Source: Clarkia xantiana subsp. parviflora (lineage: Eukaryota > Streptophyta > Magnoliopsida > Myrtales > Onagraceae). From it: a stretch of DNA of 64,000 bases. The notes below the pieces were generated by a model. That model saw only the letters and a program-made list of their open reading frames with translations, did no database searches and was not told the DNA's origin. The stretch covers positions 8,239,066 through 8,303,065 of the forward strand of contig JAPTYO010000059.1 of assembly GCA_036873135.1 (NCBI GenBank), written 5' to 3'. Positions 24,801 through 36,577 of this stretch are shown piece by piece. The position numbers and the translations under genes are program-made. Position 1 is the first letter of the stretch. Every line of letters starts with the position of its first letter.

Positions 24801-27800
24801 ACAATAGCTCTGAAAGCTGCAACCTGAACATGACAGTAGAGACAACAGAACATCAAAAACCTAGTATAGGCAATTGTCGTACCTGTTTCCGGATACTTAA
24901 CCTTTTATTAATGAGCAAGAGTTGTGATTAAGTCGACTTCTCCATCATCTAATTGTGTTAAGATTTCTCTCTTAATTCTTTTTCAACGACTGTTGAGTCT
25001 CTGACTAGTAGGAAAGAAGAGAACTAGGTGGTTGCGAGTACCTGTAGTGTTTCTCCACCATTTCCTATAAGATGAAGGAGCATATTCAAGATTGGGTGAA
25101 GAAACTGAAGTAAAGCAGTAGAATCAACATTCTTCAAACTGTTAATGGCCTGCAAGCATAAAAGAGATGTACACAGAATTAATTACAACTTTTCAAAGTT
25201 TTAGCATCAGGATAAAAGGAAAGGGAGCACATATTTAACCAGAAAAAAGGCACAGGTTCAAATAAAAAAAAATTCCAACATAATTGTTGAGAATATCTCT
25301 CCTCTAACAATGGTCAAAGCTACAGGTAAACTATATATAGCATGGAAGGAAAGCTAAAGCGATTTCAATATAATGTCCAGTAGAACTAAAAAGGATGAAT
25401 AGCTGCATTAAAGCAGTTGTACTTGTAACAGCATCAACTGAACATCCTCATTCAAAAGTAGATGCAGAATACTATGTTGTATTGTACTTATATAGGCTGT
25501 TTTAAGTTTATCATTATGAGCTGATTGTCACTATGATAATATTGTTATGTAAGTTGCGGTTTTACATAAACAGAAGTAAAATTATAAAATCAGAAGTAAA
25601 TGTTGGCAGAGAAATCGAACTTTCTGTCATGGAGGAGAAACGACATATAAAACAATACCTAGACAACAAAAACACACTAAATTGAAAGATACCTCCAGAA
25701 GTTCAGATCCCCAAGGTGGGCTGGTTCGTAGAGTGTGTCTATCATATTCAAGGAAAAAATCCCTTACTCGCTCATTAACGGGATACAAAGATGAGCATAG
25801 TCTTAAGCGCATTCTGAATATATTTTTTCCATCTTCCAAATAATCTAGCCTCTCCTGAAAAAGAGAACAGCATTTACATGATGAAGCATTAGGTAAGAAG
25901 CAAAAGTGCACTCTTTGGATGGAAATTCAATCATTTGCTAGTACACAAAATTGAAGTTCACATTGAAAAAAATAAATCATCATAATATACATTTTTTAGG
26001 ATAAAAAATACACACTACAAAAAGTTGAGGGGGGGGGGGGGGGGGGGGGGGGGTCAATTGCCCACTCCGTCTCCATATAGAATCCGTTCCTGTCATGAGA
26101 ATTGTCCTCCATTGATTGTATGGGCAGTTGGTGCAGTAAGTTTCCCACCTTGGAATGGTCTAATCAATGATAGTTCCACTCATTTATTAAATATAATACA
26201 AGCGGCTCCTATTAACAGGTTATATGGACTATACTCATCACTGAGTACCCCTCTGGAAGAAAGATCCAGCAACGACATTTAAACTAAAGAATAAACCTGT
26301 TCTGAAGATTGTCCGTATATGTTCTTATTGTGTGTCACAGCAGTAACTAAGGACAGAGAGATAAGCATCATACTTGGAATTTACCTTTCCAGCATCCTGT
26401 AGATAATGTGGAACCAGTTCTCTCATAATTGGTAAAGAGATTTCTGATCGTAACCTGCGTAGTTCATCTCAATTAGAACTAAAGATGAGACAAATGAAGA
26501 CTTGCAAATCAAGAATAAAATCTGATGGGCAAGAACCAAAAGCAATACAAGCTCTAATACTTAACAAGATTACATTAATTTTACCTTCTCTGATTATTAG
26601 TATATAATATTATTAATATCCTATAATTCTACATCACAGAAGAAGAGGGTCAAGCCCTTAGAGCATCTCCAATGGTTTTACAAAGCATTACTTACCATTC
26701 CTTCTGGGTCCATTTACTTTTTAGTTTAAGTTATGCAAAAAATACAATGGATATAGCATAAGTTTAATGAACGCACTATGTGCCATGTCACCAACATTGT
26801 TCTCTGCCGGTCTCTCTCCCCATATCATTGGTGGCAACAATAATTTTAAAAAAAAAATGTTAAAAGGAATATTTTCAGGAATACTAGTTTTTTTCCAATG
26901 GAGGCCAATGAATTACTTGCATTTTGACATTACTTAAATATATGCATAAAAGAGTCCTGTAATGTTATGTAACAGTTTTAGGTAATACAGTTTAATAAGC
27001 AACTCAGCACTTTGTCACTTAACCAGAGGTCACGGGTTCGAGCACTGGGAATGGAAAAAAATTCATAGTCAGCACTTTACCCATTACGGGCTAACTGACC
27101 GGGTGAAAGTGGAGATTAATCTAGGTTTGGAGCAAGGATGCCAAGGGTAGGGGTGAAACCGGTCCAGTTTTCCATGAAAAATATATCCGACAAAAAACCC
27201 ATATAAGAGAGAATAAACCGTCCATTTTCAATATGGTTTTCGGTCTAGTTTTTTTCATTTCACAATAAATACCCGAAAACAAAATTAATACTTAAACAAT
27301 TTCTATTTTTCATGGATCACATTAAACCAAACGATAAATAGAATCCATTAATGAAATTAAGTTTAACACCAATCAAAGGTTCATAAAATCATATTAAATA
27401 ATTAAAAAATAAAAACAAAACAAAACTTAAAAAGTAAAAATAATAGAAACGAAAATCTCAAGCTTACGTCAAAACTAGAGGGAAGAAGAGATATTATACA
27501 ATTAATTAAAAAAAAATGATTATTTACAGCTAATAATAGAAGGAAAAGATTTGAGTATCCTAAGTAAACTCTTCATTTACTGTTAACATTAATTAATTAA
27601 ATATATTGACTACTACCAATTACTATAACATATATTATGTCTTAAGGACACTGGTCGGCTCGGTCCCTGTGGTTAATTTAGTTCAAAGAGCGACCCAGAC
27701 TGAAAACACAAAGTAGACTAGAAAAGGCCGTCCATAAACCAAATCATGCATTTGCGGTTCAGTTCTTGTCGGTTTTTGGTCTAACCGAGTTTTGCTTTCA

Positions 27801-30800
27801 GCCCTAGCCAAGGGTTCTGCCCTCCCGATGACCCCCCAGACACCCCACGAAAAACAAAAAAAAGGTAGTACAATATGAGTAAAATCAATGGACATGATCT
27901 TCAGGCGTTATTTTAAACTTTTTTAGAGTTTCCTTCATGTTTCTATTGTACTAATCCCTTACTTAATGAAGAGTTCTGACTTTAGCAAACACAAAAAACA
28001 AACAAAATTCATACACGGATATGGATTGACAAGAACACTAACATTGTCAAGTTCCCCATAAAACATACTTATGAGCATCAATTATATTCTAAACTATAGG
28101 TCAATTAAATAGGCAACTCTACGCTCTACCATAGCATATTGACATGTCACAAGTTTGAAAACTATAAAACACTTGTAATTGGTGAGAACAGGGAAATAGT
28201 TCAAAGTGAAAGGAAAATGCATACTGAGCATGTGTAGATAGTGGAAGTGCTGCGTATCCAATTATCACCTGATAAAGGAAATTAAGAGTATAATAATAAT
28301 TAGCATATAATATATAATAGTTAAGTATCAATAAATGTAAGATCCCAAGTGATATTTAAATTTTAAAGTAAAGAAAACAATAGCAAAAGTTGAAGAAGGC
28401 GAATAATCTACGAATAATCTAATACTGCTGAAAAGGAACGCCAAACTTACAGGTTTTGGAGCTTCTAATCTTGTTTGAAGATCAACATGAAAGAATGTGA
28501 ACAACAAATGATGTAGCGGTGTCCATATAGCTGGAAGAAGAAGTTTCACTTCATCATGATAGCTAGCTACCCTGGCTCCAACCGCCACCTGTGTGTGAGC
28601 CCATTTCTGGAGGAATGCACCTGGCTCCCTTGAATATACTGCCTATGAGAATTATTAATTATATGCATCAACCAAGAAATTAAACGTAAGTATCAGTACC
28701 ACTTGAACCCCAGAAAATAATCAATACCACAAATATAGAGAAATTACCTCTAGCGGCTGCCTGTGAACATCAGAATCATCTTTTCTAAGTTCAACTCGTA
28801 TGAACAAATTTCTCTTCCGACTCAAACTTACAGTCAATGGATATACATATAAGGAGTGGAAAAGCTGCAGGAAAGGCTCATTTCTTGTGGTTGTGCGGAA
28901 ATCAAATGCTTGAAACTGAAAGACAACCAGAATGGACATGTCATATAAAATGTAGGGATCTTTGTCTTAGTTTCAAAGCACTTAAGTATTTGCTCTGATA
29001 TATTTATTTGTATGATAAAGGTAGTAATTCCATTAGCAAGAACCAAGAAGTGCAGGATATACAAAATAGAGAGAAGCAAAAGATGTACAAGAGGATTCAT
29101 GAACTTGCAAGGGAGTGTCCATGAAAACGTTAATATTCCATCTAGATTTTCCACAACACCAAAAACATACAATTCTATAAGAGGTGCTAATTTATGATAC
29201 TTTGTTGTACTATCCCAAAACTAAATTATCAGTCAACTGAACCGCTGGGGAAAAGTTTATGCTCATCTCTGACAATGAGCTTTCGTTTCAACTCCCATAT
29301 ATTAAATGCAAGGGTCCTCAAGCATACTTATATCTCATGGCCAAAGCTTGATTTGAGGGAGTGAAAATCTAGGCTTCACCCAGAAAATGGACTTGATTTG
29401 AACCGAGATATTGAAAGAGAAAAGGCAAATATTAAATCAGCCAACCAACTATTCATTTCGTATCTTCTGGGGAGAAAAATTGTTACAAGTAATCAATCTA
29501 ACCAACTTTGATGACCAAGCAAGTAAAAGTCATAATGAAGTGGTTTAGATGCACCAGAAAGCAGATCAAGAATCACCATCAGGAAAACGAAATACTTGCC
29601 TCTTATGTATTATATCTAACACTCACTATAGAATAACAGATGTATTCTACTTACATCATCAGCCATGAGATCTGAAGTTCCTTGTGCGATGGATCTATTT
29701 TCAGACATGTCCTTCCCATCATTGGAATGCAACTTAAAGCTACCACTCCGAGGGCCATCAGAACCATTACTAGGGCATTTTGAAAATGTGGAAATATTAT
29801 CTCCAGGGTCGATGGAATCATTGGTTACACTTCCATTTTCTGATGCATTTTCAAAGTCAACTGGATTAGTCTGATGTTTCTCAATTTCAAGCCTCAGAAC
29901 ACCTCTGACTGGTTTGTGAACCTTTCGCTTTGGATCCTACATAAAGAAAAGCGAAGGGACAACATTTGAAAAGGTACCAGTTTTCAAGGTTTTCTATCAA
30001 CTGCTCCACTTCCACATGAAAACCATGACTGAGAAAATTAAACCCGATAAGGACAAAATCAATGGTCTACCTGAAGTGAATCCTCAGTGTAGCTCTCTTT
30101 CACTTTATTCATGTTTGATAGTTCAACCACAACAGAACTTCCACTTGAATAACCCGTCTTGCCATGCAATGTTATTCTTGCAACTGGTTCAAGAGCACCA
30201 TCATGGGAGCTTGACCCAGAAACAGTTGGTGCAAGAGGACTGCTTGGAGAAGTAGGGCCAACTGATGCTACACCAATGCTGTTATCGAAGAGAGGAACAA
30301 TAGCCCACGCAAATGACTCTCTGTAAGGCATGATGCGTGACCACACCTGCAGTTTCTGCCGCTCTCTCTCAGTCAAGTTTCCCTACAAGAAACCAAAGCA
30401 TGGATATACTTATTAAGTCCACTATCAGGACAGTTCGGTCCAAATGTTCATATCTTCACTGGTTATACGAGTAGTCGAGTACTTTTAGTTCCAGATCAAA
30501 ATTCATCTCCTTATATTTTCTAATTCCCCAGATAATGTTATCCTCTAAGAGTATTGACTAATTATTTTAAATTGTATATCTAATCCATAACTAATTTGGC
30601 CAAAAACTTCACAAACCGCACTGATAGTTGTTAACTATCTTGTACATGATGCATGCCAATATGCATTGGACGCCTTTTTCATTTCTGGCCGGACTATTCA
30701 CTTATCTTTTGGAACAATTTGCAAAGCTGGGCATGTTATCTAAGATTCTTCATGAATCAGGAGGAACAGCTGTGGACAACAAACTTCTCAACTTACTGGT

Positions 30801-33787
30801 TTAAATTAAAAGCTAGTCACAAGAACAAACTAAGGCAAACGGAAAGAGCATCCTATGACGTGGTGAACTTAGCTTCCTGCTTTTCAAGGTTAGATGTCTT
30901 TCATACTGGAGATGAAGAATATGTGAGGAAGAACATCTTTACTTTAAACTTATATTAACTAGGTCAATAGGGCCACTTAAAAATGGATCAGGAACCAAGG
31001 AAAGCAGCTACATCTAAAACAGTACAAGCACAACAAAAGAAAGCACGCAGAAATGGGGACTTTATGAAAATATGATGAATGCCACAGTTAACTTCAGCAA
31101 CTCGCTATTAACACTAAGCACCATAGGATCAAATATAGAATTTAGGAGCTTACTGGCTCTTTGCGCGAATAAACGGAAGAAGTAACTCCCCCCTCTTCGG
31201 TAGCAGATTTCTCCAGTTGGATTAACAAACAAACTGATGCAGATGGTGCATCTAGAAAAAAAATACCACGTGGGTCACACGAAACATTACCCTGCATGTT
31301 GGAGAAAAGTGTGGATCCTTGTTAATGAAGCCCAAAAAGCTCTATAATTGCAAAATTAATTGTTAATATCCAACTTACATCCTGAGAATCAGTTGGTTGT
31401 ATACGAAAATAGAAATCTTCCGACAACTTTTCTCTTCTCTCTCTGTTATAAAGGCATATTGTCCCATGAAAGGGCTCTAACATACAAAGAAAGAAACCAA
31501 ATCAGATATAAAGGTAAAAAGACATTTCATGACAGTAGCATGTAGTACAGGGCGGTAAAACCAACGCAACATGTTATTAAAAAAAACCAACGCAACACCT
31601 ATGATCGATAAATAGTAAGAAAACCCACCAACTAGTCCTGCTTGAAATGATAAGGATAGAACTTTGACAGTTATCTTCAATCCACTGAAATCAAGAGAGG
31701 AAGGTGGTGAGCGAAGAATAGTTAGAACACTATGCATCAACAAAAGATATCATAGAAGGTTCTTGAACTATACGATTAGATAAATAACCTGCCATAGTGT
31801 GTCATATGCAAATCTGGAATCCTCTGACCATAAATCATTGACCTCTCATTTTGCCAATCAAAGGATGGCTCATAAGCAGGGAGTGGAGATAGACCAAAAT
31901 GCTGCAGAAACAGGAACGTTACAATCCAGTCTAAACCATGGGGTGTGCTAAAGAATTTCAATTTACGAGCAGAAGGATTTTATGATGCAGCCTTTTCAAA
32001 GTAAAACAAGCCAAGTGTGGCAAACCTTCAAGACAGATGAGGTGTTGTCTGTAAATTGCCGTCCTGAAGTACTTGGGATGTCATCATCAGTAGCATCATC
32101 TGCCTTTGCTTGCCTTGCTGTAGCGAGTCGCATTTCTGTATGTGGATGGAAATGAAAAGAAAAATTCATTAGATGCAACAGCGTAAAAGTCAGGATATAT
32201 AGCCAGAGGCACACCGTGAGAAGTACTGAAGTGAGCTCATGCAGATATCCTACTTGATTTTCAGTGAGACGGAAATAATCAAACTTCTAAGAATAATATC
32301 ACCTTCCAAGCCTCCTAAGTAGCAAAAATTATGTTAGTACCTGTCTCAATGTCAGTGTCAGGCCCTTCAAATATTTGGTTCTGAAATGTAACTGGACCAA
32401 TGGCATCATAATGCCCATACTTGTTCTCATCTTTGACCCAATCTGTTTTATAGCATTGCACAAGTTCATTCAAATGCGGCCACTGCTCCAAATTTTCATC
32501 GAGCTGAAATTATAAAAGTAAATTTATCAGCAATGTTACTTATATAGTGATATTCAGAAACTCAGATAAAACACAATGATCGAGTTCCACCTAGCGGCAT
32601 AGCAGTTACTGAAGGAAAATTAAATATGCATATATTGTGACAGAGCAACACTAGCATGGCAACAACTCACTGCAAAAAGAAACTCCATGTTTTCTAAACA
32701 TAACAAAATATTAAGATTTTCTTCACAATTATATCCATATTAGAGATCCATGCACTTCTACTTTTCAGCACTAATAATTACATCACATTGTACCATGGCT
32801 TTGGAACAAGAAATACTCACAGGTAACTCCTGGTGTACAACTGCTCGATAAATGAGCGTAAACATACATGACCATAGAGATTTCGAGGCCACTTATGAAA
32901 AAAAGTGCATCAGAAATGGCCTAAGAGTACGAAACTGCCTGGTTTAGCGGAAGCTAGTTATTAGAGGCTACAAATAGACAGTCCAGTAACTGTTATCGCC
33001 TAGATTTGCTACTCTTTCAATAATTCTGCTGTTTAATAATTTTATGATATCGCACATTCTGAATCGTATCGGCTATCATAGATGGAGGACTATGAAAAAT
33101 GCATCTCCGTAACTATCTTTTGTTTTCCTTGGAAACTTCAGGCAGATCTCCTGCAAGCAAGTTCCAGCTACCAACTTTTGGCTTAACCTTAGTCCCCAGT
33201 AGACTAGGACATCAAAGTGATGGATCTTCCATCCCAGTAAACAATTCAAAACTGGATAGAATGTTCCGAGAAGTTCCTTAAGCAAACAGACATACTCATC
33301 AGGAACAACTAACAGCAACTGCTGGTTGTTACACGGATATGATAGTATATGGATGTCAATTCCCATGCCCTATTGTGTTATTGAAACTAATTAAACAAAC
33401 TCATCAGAGAGTTCTGCGACTGATTAAGTCGCATTACTGCTATAACATCGGTTTACCACCTACTAATAATCACGGGCAAATTATCAAAAACTATCAGGGC
33501 AAGGTAGTGCCTGCAATCAACTGACGGCTATTACATCTTATCTTATGAGATTCTCAAATTTTACATCTTGGTGAAAAATCAACTCAAAGTTAATCAGCAA
33601 ATACTTCAGTGAGCAGTTCAAACTCGACGTCAGTCAAACAACATGGTGCTTCTCTAATGCAAGCTTGAAGTTGCATGAAGAATCAAACACTTACCAACGG
33701 GTCATGCCTGGGATGAAACGAAGCTCCAACACTGCTGGAGTGACGCGGAAGTCGCCGAAACCGACTAGAAGCTTGCAGACTCTCCAT
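12837..33787 (-). CDS. SPK1: SPIKE1: DOCK-family guanine nucleotide exchange factor for ROP GTPases
   Basis: SPIKE1 activates plant Rho (ROP) GTPases and so controls actin nucleation, cell shape and adhesion. I recognise it by near-continuous identity with Arabidopsis SPK1. Exons, 5' to 3': 33787-33695, 32503-32341, 32135-32026, 31901-31789, 31684-31629, 31476-31379, 31291-31154, 30382-30071, 29936-29655, 28915-28748, 28642-28451, 28268-28225, 26454-26385, 25854-25693, 25149-25042, 24823-24786, 24519-24375, 23717-23591, 23293-23100, 22466-22336, 22060-21985, 17417-17307, 16678-16496, 16383-16240, 16081-15908, 15757-15410, 15266-14934, 14744-14559, 14250-13276, 13091-12837. They total 5529 nt (1842 aa; the Arabidopsis protein is about 1830). 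All introns fit GT-AG. The DHR1/C2 domain is near residues 456-590 ([15 protein letters not shown]). The catalytic DHR2/DOCKER domain runs from about 1390 to the end ([33 protein letters not shown], ending YIPAILSEL). No stop or frameshift was found, so the gene looks functional. The exon 21-22 intron is 4.6 kb and filled with insertions. Confidence 0.95.
13129..13142. repeat. poly-C tract in the last SPK1 intron
   Basis: About 13 consecutive C bases sit near the acceptor side of the short intron between exons 29 and 30 (the intron is 13092-13275), beside an (AAAT)n run at 13097-13117. Such tracts are unstable. Confidence 0.7.
18075..18990 (+). pseudogene. ycf1: plastid-derived ycf1 (Tic214) fragment in SPK1 intron 21
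   Basis: Plus-strand sequence from about 18080 encodes a segment of the ycf1 N-terminal membrane domain: [68 protein letters not shown] and then [10 protein letters not shown]. These match the order of the chloroplast Tic214 protein. The match moves through at least three frames (shift before about 18357, another near 18545), so it is not translated as one protein. The part from 18620 to 18982 is open for 120 codons and ends with a hydrophobic segment that may correspond to the next ycf1 membrane helix, but I am unsure of its identity. A 40-bp tandem repeat follows at 18985-19060. I infer a nuclear insertion of plastid DNA, antisense to SPK1. Confidence 0.8.
18985..19060 (+). repeat. about 40-bp tandem repeat, two copies
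   Basis: AAAAGACTAAAGAGGGAACT occurs twice about 40 bp apart, directly after the ycf1-like frame. It may be part of the transferred plastid segment. Confidence 0.65.
19250..19768. mobile_element. Mutator-type MITE with a 9-bp target duplication
   Basis: The ends are long inverted repeats of about 105-110 bp starting GGGTTAAGAACCTATAAA, alignable into GTTGATATGA and GTTGAAATTT with scattered mismatches. The flanks carry the identical 9-bp direct repeat TTTATTATG (19241-19249 and 19769-19777). Long terminal inverted repeats with a 9-bp duplication are characteristic of Mutator-like elements. At 519 bp and with no transposase it is non-autonomous. It lies in the 4.6-kb SPK1 intron. Confidence 0.9.
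20476..20985. mobile_element. GCCTCA-rich terminal-inverted-repeat element nested in the LTR element
   Basis: The left end AGTGTTAAAGGTGTGCGCCT and the right end (reverse complement ATGTTGTCAAAGGCCTAAG) are loosely inverted. Both subterminal regions are dense in GCCTCA/TGAGGC repeats such as GAGGCGAGGCGAGGCG. This resembles a hAT-type MITE. No matching target duplication was found, so the exact ends are open. Confidence 0.45.
21642..21858. mobile_element. about 215-bp insertion in the right LTR
   Basis: The two LTR copies are collinear up to CTTGATGAGCT and resume at ATTCCACCATCTATCC. Only the right copy has about 215 extra bases. Read on the minus strand these contain CTATATAAGGAGAGCC, like a TATA region, so the insert may be part of another LTR. 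Confidence 0.5.
24608..24636. repeat. (CA)n microsatellite in an SPK1 intron
   Basis: A short interrupted CA repeat lies between SPK1 exons 16 and 17. Confidence 0.7.
26029..26053. repeat. poly-G tract in SPK1 intron 13
   Basis: More than 20 consecutive G bases on the plus strand (poly-C in the SPK1 transcript). The next 230 bases have a distinct composition and an open frame, but I could not identify them. Confidence 0.8.
26658..26910. mobile_element. possible MITE with GAGCATCTCCAATGG end
   Basis: GAGCATCTCCAATGG at 26660 is a widespread plant repeat terminus, and CCAATGGAGGCC near 26897 is roughly its inverse. The interior is AT-rich and non-coding. No target duplication was resolved. 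Confidence 0.35.
27000..27135 (+). mobile_element. SINE-like sequence with Pol III B-box
   Basis: AGAGGTCACGGGTTCGAGCA matches the internal B-box of tRNA-derived SINEs. The same TTAACCAGAGGTCA context occurs on the minus strand at about 35229-35375. The tail and target duplication are unclear, so this is a partial or diverged copy. Confidence 0.45.
27148..27806. mobile_element. hAT-family non-autonomous element in SPK1 intron 12
   Basis: Inverted ends: TAGGGGTGAAACCGG at the left and, reverse-complemented, TAGGGCTGAAAGC at the right. Perfect 8-bp direct repeats GCCAAGGG flank it (27140-27147 and 27807-27814). The size (659 bp), TAGGG ends and 8-bp duplication identify a hAT MITE. There is no coding capacity. 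Confidence 0.9.
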
Positions 33788-34389
33788 TTTAAGGGCCAAT
33801 CCTACACGAAAACCATCAATGCACCATCAATCCAAGCATCACGCTACGCCTCTGAACCGGAACCAACTGCTATTGCCACTCAAATACACAATGCATGCCA
33901 AATCAAGATTCGCTAGAGATGCCGTACATTGCAGATCTAGACCTAGAACCCGTGAATTCAAAAACGGACAAATTCAAGATGGAGAATCGGAAGAACTGCT
34001 GAAAATGGTCCGTTTGAGATATTACCTTTTTTCCTGATTCGAGCGGGTGCTGATGTGATTTCTCTTCAGGTTAGTTGAAAAGGCATGAGGACTTTTTGGA
34101 AACGAGAACCACCAGCACCACCACCAAACCTAAACCACACAGCGGAGCTACAGAGGTACTACTTTCTACAGCAGTCAAAGGAAGTCTTAAGGAGGAGAGA
34201 GGAAATGGGCCTCGTTTTCTTAATGCGGTCGTCGTCTTCTTGGTGGGGATATCGGACTCAGCGATGGCGAGCTAGTTAGTGACTGTCTTTTCTGGATAAC
34301 AAACATTTCACTTTCCAGTTGAGTTTTCTCTCGCTTCAAAGTCAAGAAAATGATTTTTTTAGTGCTCCTCTTTATTATATTTTAATTCG

Positions 34390-34454
<65 letters not shown>

Positions 34455-34468
34455 TATTTGTTGAATGA
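33788..34468 (-). promoter_or_regulatory. SPK1 5' flank, leader and promoter
   Basis: Sequence upstream of the SPK1 start codon (33785-33787) holds a CT/GA-rich stretch and then a long TA repeat (about 34396-34458). Open frames here are short and unrelated to known proteins. I could not fix the transcription start; a 5' UTR intron cannot be excluded. Confidence 0.5.
34396..34458. repeat. (TA)n microsatellite upstream of SPK1
   Basis: About 30 TA units with one interruption, about 610 bp upstream of the SPK1 start codon and just before the hAT element at 34477. Confidence 0.85.
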
Positions 34469-34476
34469 GAAATTGG

Positions 34477-35120
34477 TAGGGGTAAGTGCGGGACAAACGG
34501 ACGGAATTTTTCAAGAAAATGTCAATATCCCTAACTCTAAGTTAAACATCTAAAAAAATCTCTACTTGGTCGGGACTTATCTAATTCGGGACGAGATAGG
34601 GACAACCCGTTTACACATAAGTTTGATAATAAATCTAGTTCAAACTTAAAATACAAGTTTAAGTTCAAACATTCATCAAGTTTACGAGCTCATACATCAA
34701 GTTTACGAACTCATACATCAAGTTCACAAATACATTCATTAAGTTCACAAATACATTCATCAAGTTCACACACGTAGATCAAGTTCTACAACACTAACAC
34801 TAGCATTCTAGTTGTGGTTATGACTACACTAGTATACTAATACTTACGGTTACTACTTACTAACTATTAGGTTATGCGTGTTTTATTTGTTTTATATTAC
34901 TTTAGTTTAAGTATAGTTAGATTATTTAAGTTGTAAAATGTTGAATTAGGGTAAGTAACTAGGAACATTTGGGACTTTTTAAAAAAATCCCTAGACCTAG
35001 TCCGAGCCCTAGTTAGGAGTAAAAGTCCCTCCCATACGGGCTCGGGCACAACTTCGGGACGGGCTTTTCGGGACGGGTTCCTCGGGACTTCGGATTTGTC
35101 GGGACTTATGCTCCGCCCTA
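34477..35120. mobile_element. hAT-family non-autonomous element upstream of SPK1
   Basis: Left end TAGGGGTAAGTGCGGGAC and right end, reverse-complemented, TAGGGCGGAGCATAAGTCCC. Perfect 8-bp duplications GAAATTGG lie at 34469-34476 and 35121-35128. GGGAC/GTCCC motifs are repeated in both subterminal parts. The interior holds a tandem array of about five 20-bp units (34672-34775). No transposase. It is 644 bp long. Confidence 0.9.
34672..34775 (+). repeat. about 20-bp tandem repeat inside the hAT element
   Basis: Units like CATCAAGTTTACGAGCTCATA and CATTCATCAAGTTCACAAATA are repeated about five times with drift. Confidence 0.75.
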
Positions 35121-35228
35121 GAAATTGGGTATAGAAACAACGCTTCACTTTTTTTATGTGGGGTGGATGTAGGTGGATCACATTAGAAGGGCAGCACTCG
35201 TAGTATTCTTGTCTAAGTCTAGAATAAT

Positions 35229-35375
35229 TATCACTTGCACCGGGGTCAGCGTGTAAGGGGTAAGGTGTTGGCCATGAAGATTTTTACATTCTCATGACCA
35301 CTAACGGGGATTGAACTCTGACCTCTGGTTAAGGGATGGGGCGATGAACCACGCCTCTCATATTGTGTAAGGTAA
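35229..35375 (-). mobile_element. SINE-like sequence, minus strand
   Basis: On the minus strand, TGGTTCATCGCCCCATC (A-box-like) precedes CAGAGGTCAGAGTTCAATCC (B-box-like) at tRNA-like spacing. It shares the TTAACCAGAGGTCA core with 27000-27135. The right part ends near an A-rich tract at about 35414. Confidence 0.5.
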
Positions 35376-35429
35376 TCTACGTGTTAAATCTTCGGTCAAA
35401 ACTCGAATTTAACTAAAAAAAAAAAATTA

Positions 35430-35738
35430 ATCGAGTCTTTTAAACTGTCAAATTCGAGCTTGGTAATACTCAGCTCGAGCTACGCGCAAGTATGAACAAG
35501 GTTTATAATATAAATAATTTAGCAAGTTCAAGCGGTGTATAATCTGCTTACTACGAGTTGAACTCGATTTTTGTAGTTATGAAAAAATGTTAACTTATTG
35601 TGACGTATCATAAACTTCATAGTCGAGCTCAATTATTTCAAGCTTGAATTTGAGTCGAGTTCGGGTTTCAAAATTTTGAACTCGATAGTGTTTAGTCGAA
35701 TCGAATTTACAGATACTCGGCTCGTTTGCACCCCTAGG
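35430..35738. mobile_element. truncated hAT-like element end
   Basis: Repeated CGAGCT/AGCTCG motifs end at GTTTGCACCCCTA (35738), a typical hAT terminus. No matching left end or 8-bp duplication is present, so only one side survives. Confidence 0.45.
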
Positions 35739-35906
35739 CCTCACTACACATGCCCAGTGAGTTCTCATACTAAAACTAATTTGTGGTAGTAGAAGTAGCT
35801 CACTATCCAATTTGTGGTAGTAGAATTAGCTCACTAATTTTGTATAATGTTCCAACTCTTAAAATTTAGTTCACTATTTTGTACATTTTCTCGACCGAGA
35901 CATTAG

Positions 35907-36180
35907 TTTCTGATACCAATTTGTTGGACAATAAACTGGGAGAGAGAGTTAAAACCCCTTACAGAATTCCAATAAGATTTCGTACTAAAATCAATTGGTG
36001 TTAGAATGAGTAATCAATTAAATAATATTCCAACTTTTTCGATCGATTTGATGTGTATTATTTAAGGTATGATCAAATAAAGTCGACTATAAATGTATTT
36101 CAGCAATTATATCATCCATTGATGATAAGTAGGTCGCCACCACCTAACTAGTTTGAAGTTTTTTGTTTTGTCTTCAACTT
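35907..36180 (-). mobile_element. possible LTR end with primer site, minus strand
   Basis: TTTCTGATACCAATTTGTTGG reads on the minus strand as an LTR ending in CCAACA followed by TGGTATCAGAAA, an initiator-Met-type primer site. The outer LTR border and the body are not recognisable. A weak remnant. Confidence 0.3.
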
Positions 36181-36555
36181 CAAAGGCACCTTGAAGTTGC
36201 GTCGCCTAGGTAGGAAGTGTTGGATGTTAGAGATATCGCCTCTTTGCAATAACATTGATAAGAGGAAACTTCATTGTTCACTATAAAACTCTCATTGTAA
36301 GAGTCAACGCAACGTTCAAGCTTACTCTTCTCACAATCCCCGACCGTTAGTTGAACTTTCCAAAGTTGTTTGATCATCAACTTCATATTATGCGGTTTGT
36401 TATGAAAACATATAGATCGAGTTACTGTAGCTAATAAAAACAAACAATTAAACTGATATCATAAACAAGTACTAACTATAACTTGGTCGACATTTTCGTG
36501 TTCTTGGAAATGACACGGGGTTATGAGGGCATCTAAAGCAGCTGATAGAAGTTGT

Positions 36556-36577
36556 GGGGGGGGGGGGGGTGGGGGGG
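36556..36577. repeat. G-rich tract directly at the E1 LTR border
   Basis: Fourteen G, one T and seven G lie immediately before the first base of the E1 LTR. Similar runs occur at 26029, 13129 (as C) and 62031. Confidence 0.8.

Noticed and set aside
26025..26282. Open frame after the poly-G tract in an SPK1 intron
   Set aside because: It begins in the G-run, lies antisense inside an intron, and matches nothing I recognise.
30653..30958. 101-codon plus-strand frame
   Set aside because: It lies in an SPK1 intron with no coding features; AT-rich chance frame.
34620..34790. Possible CRISPR-like array of 20-bp repeats
   Set aside because: Adjacent drifting units without spacers, inside a eukaryotic hAT element; a simple tandem repeat.
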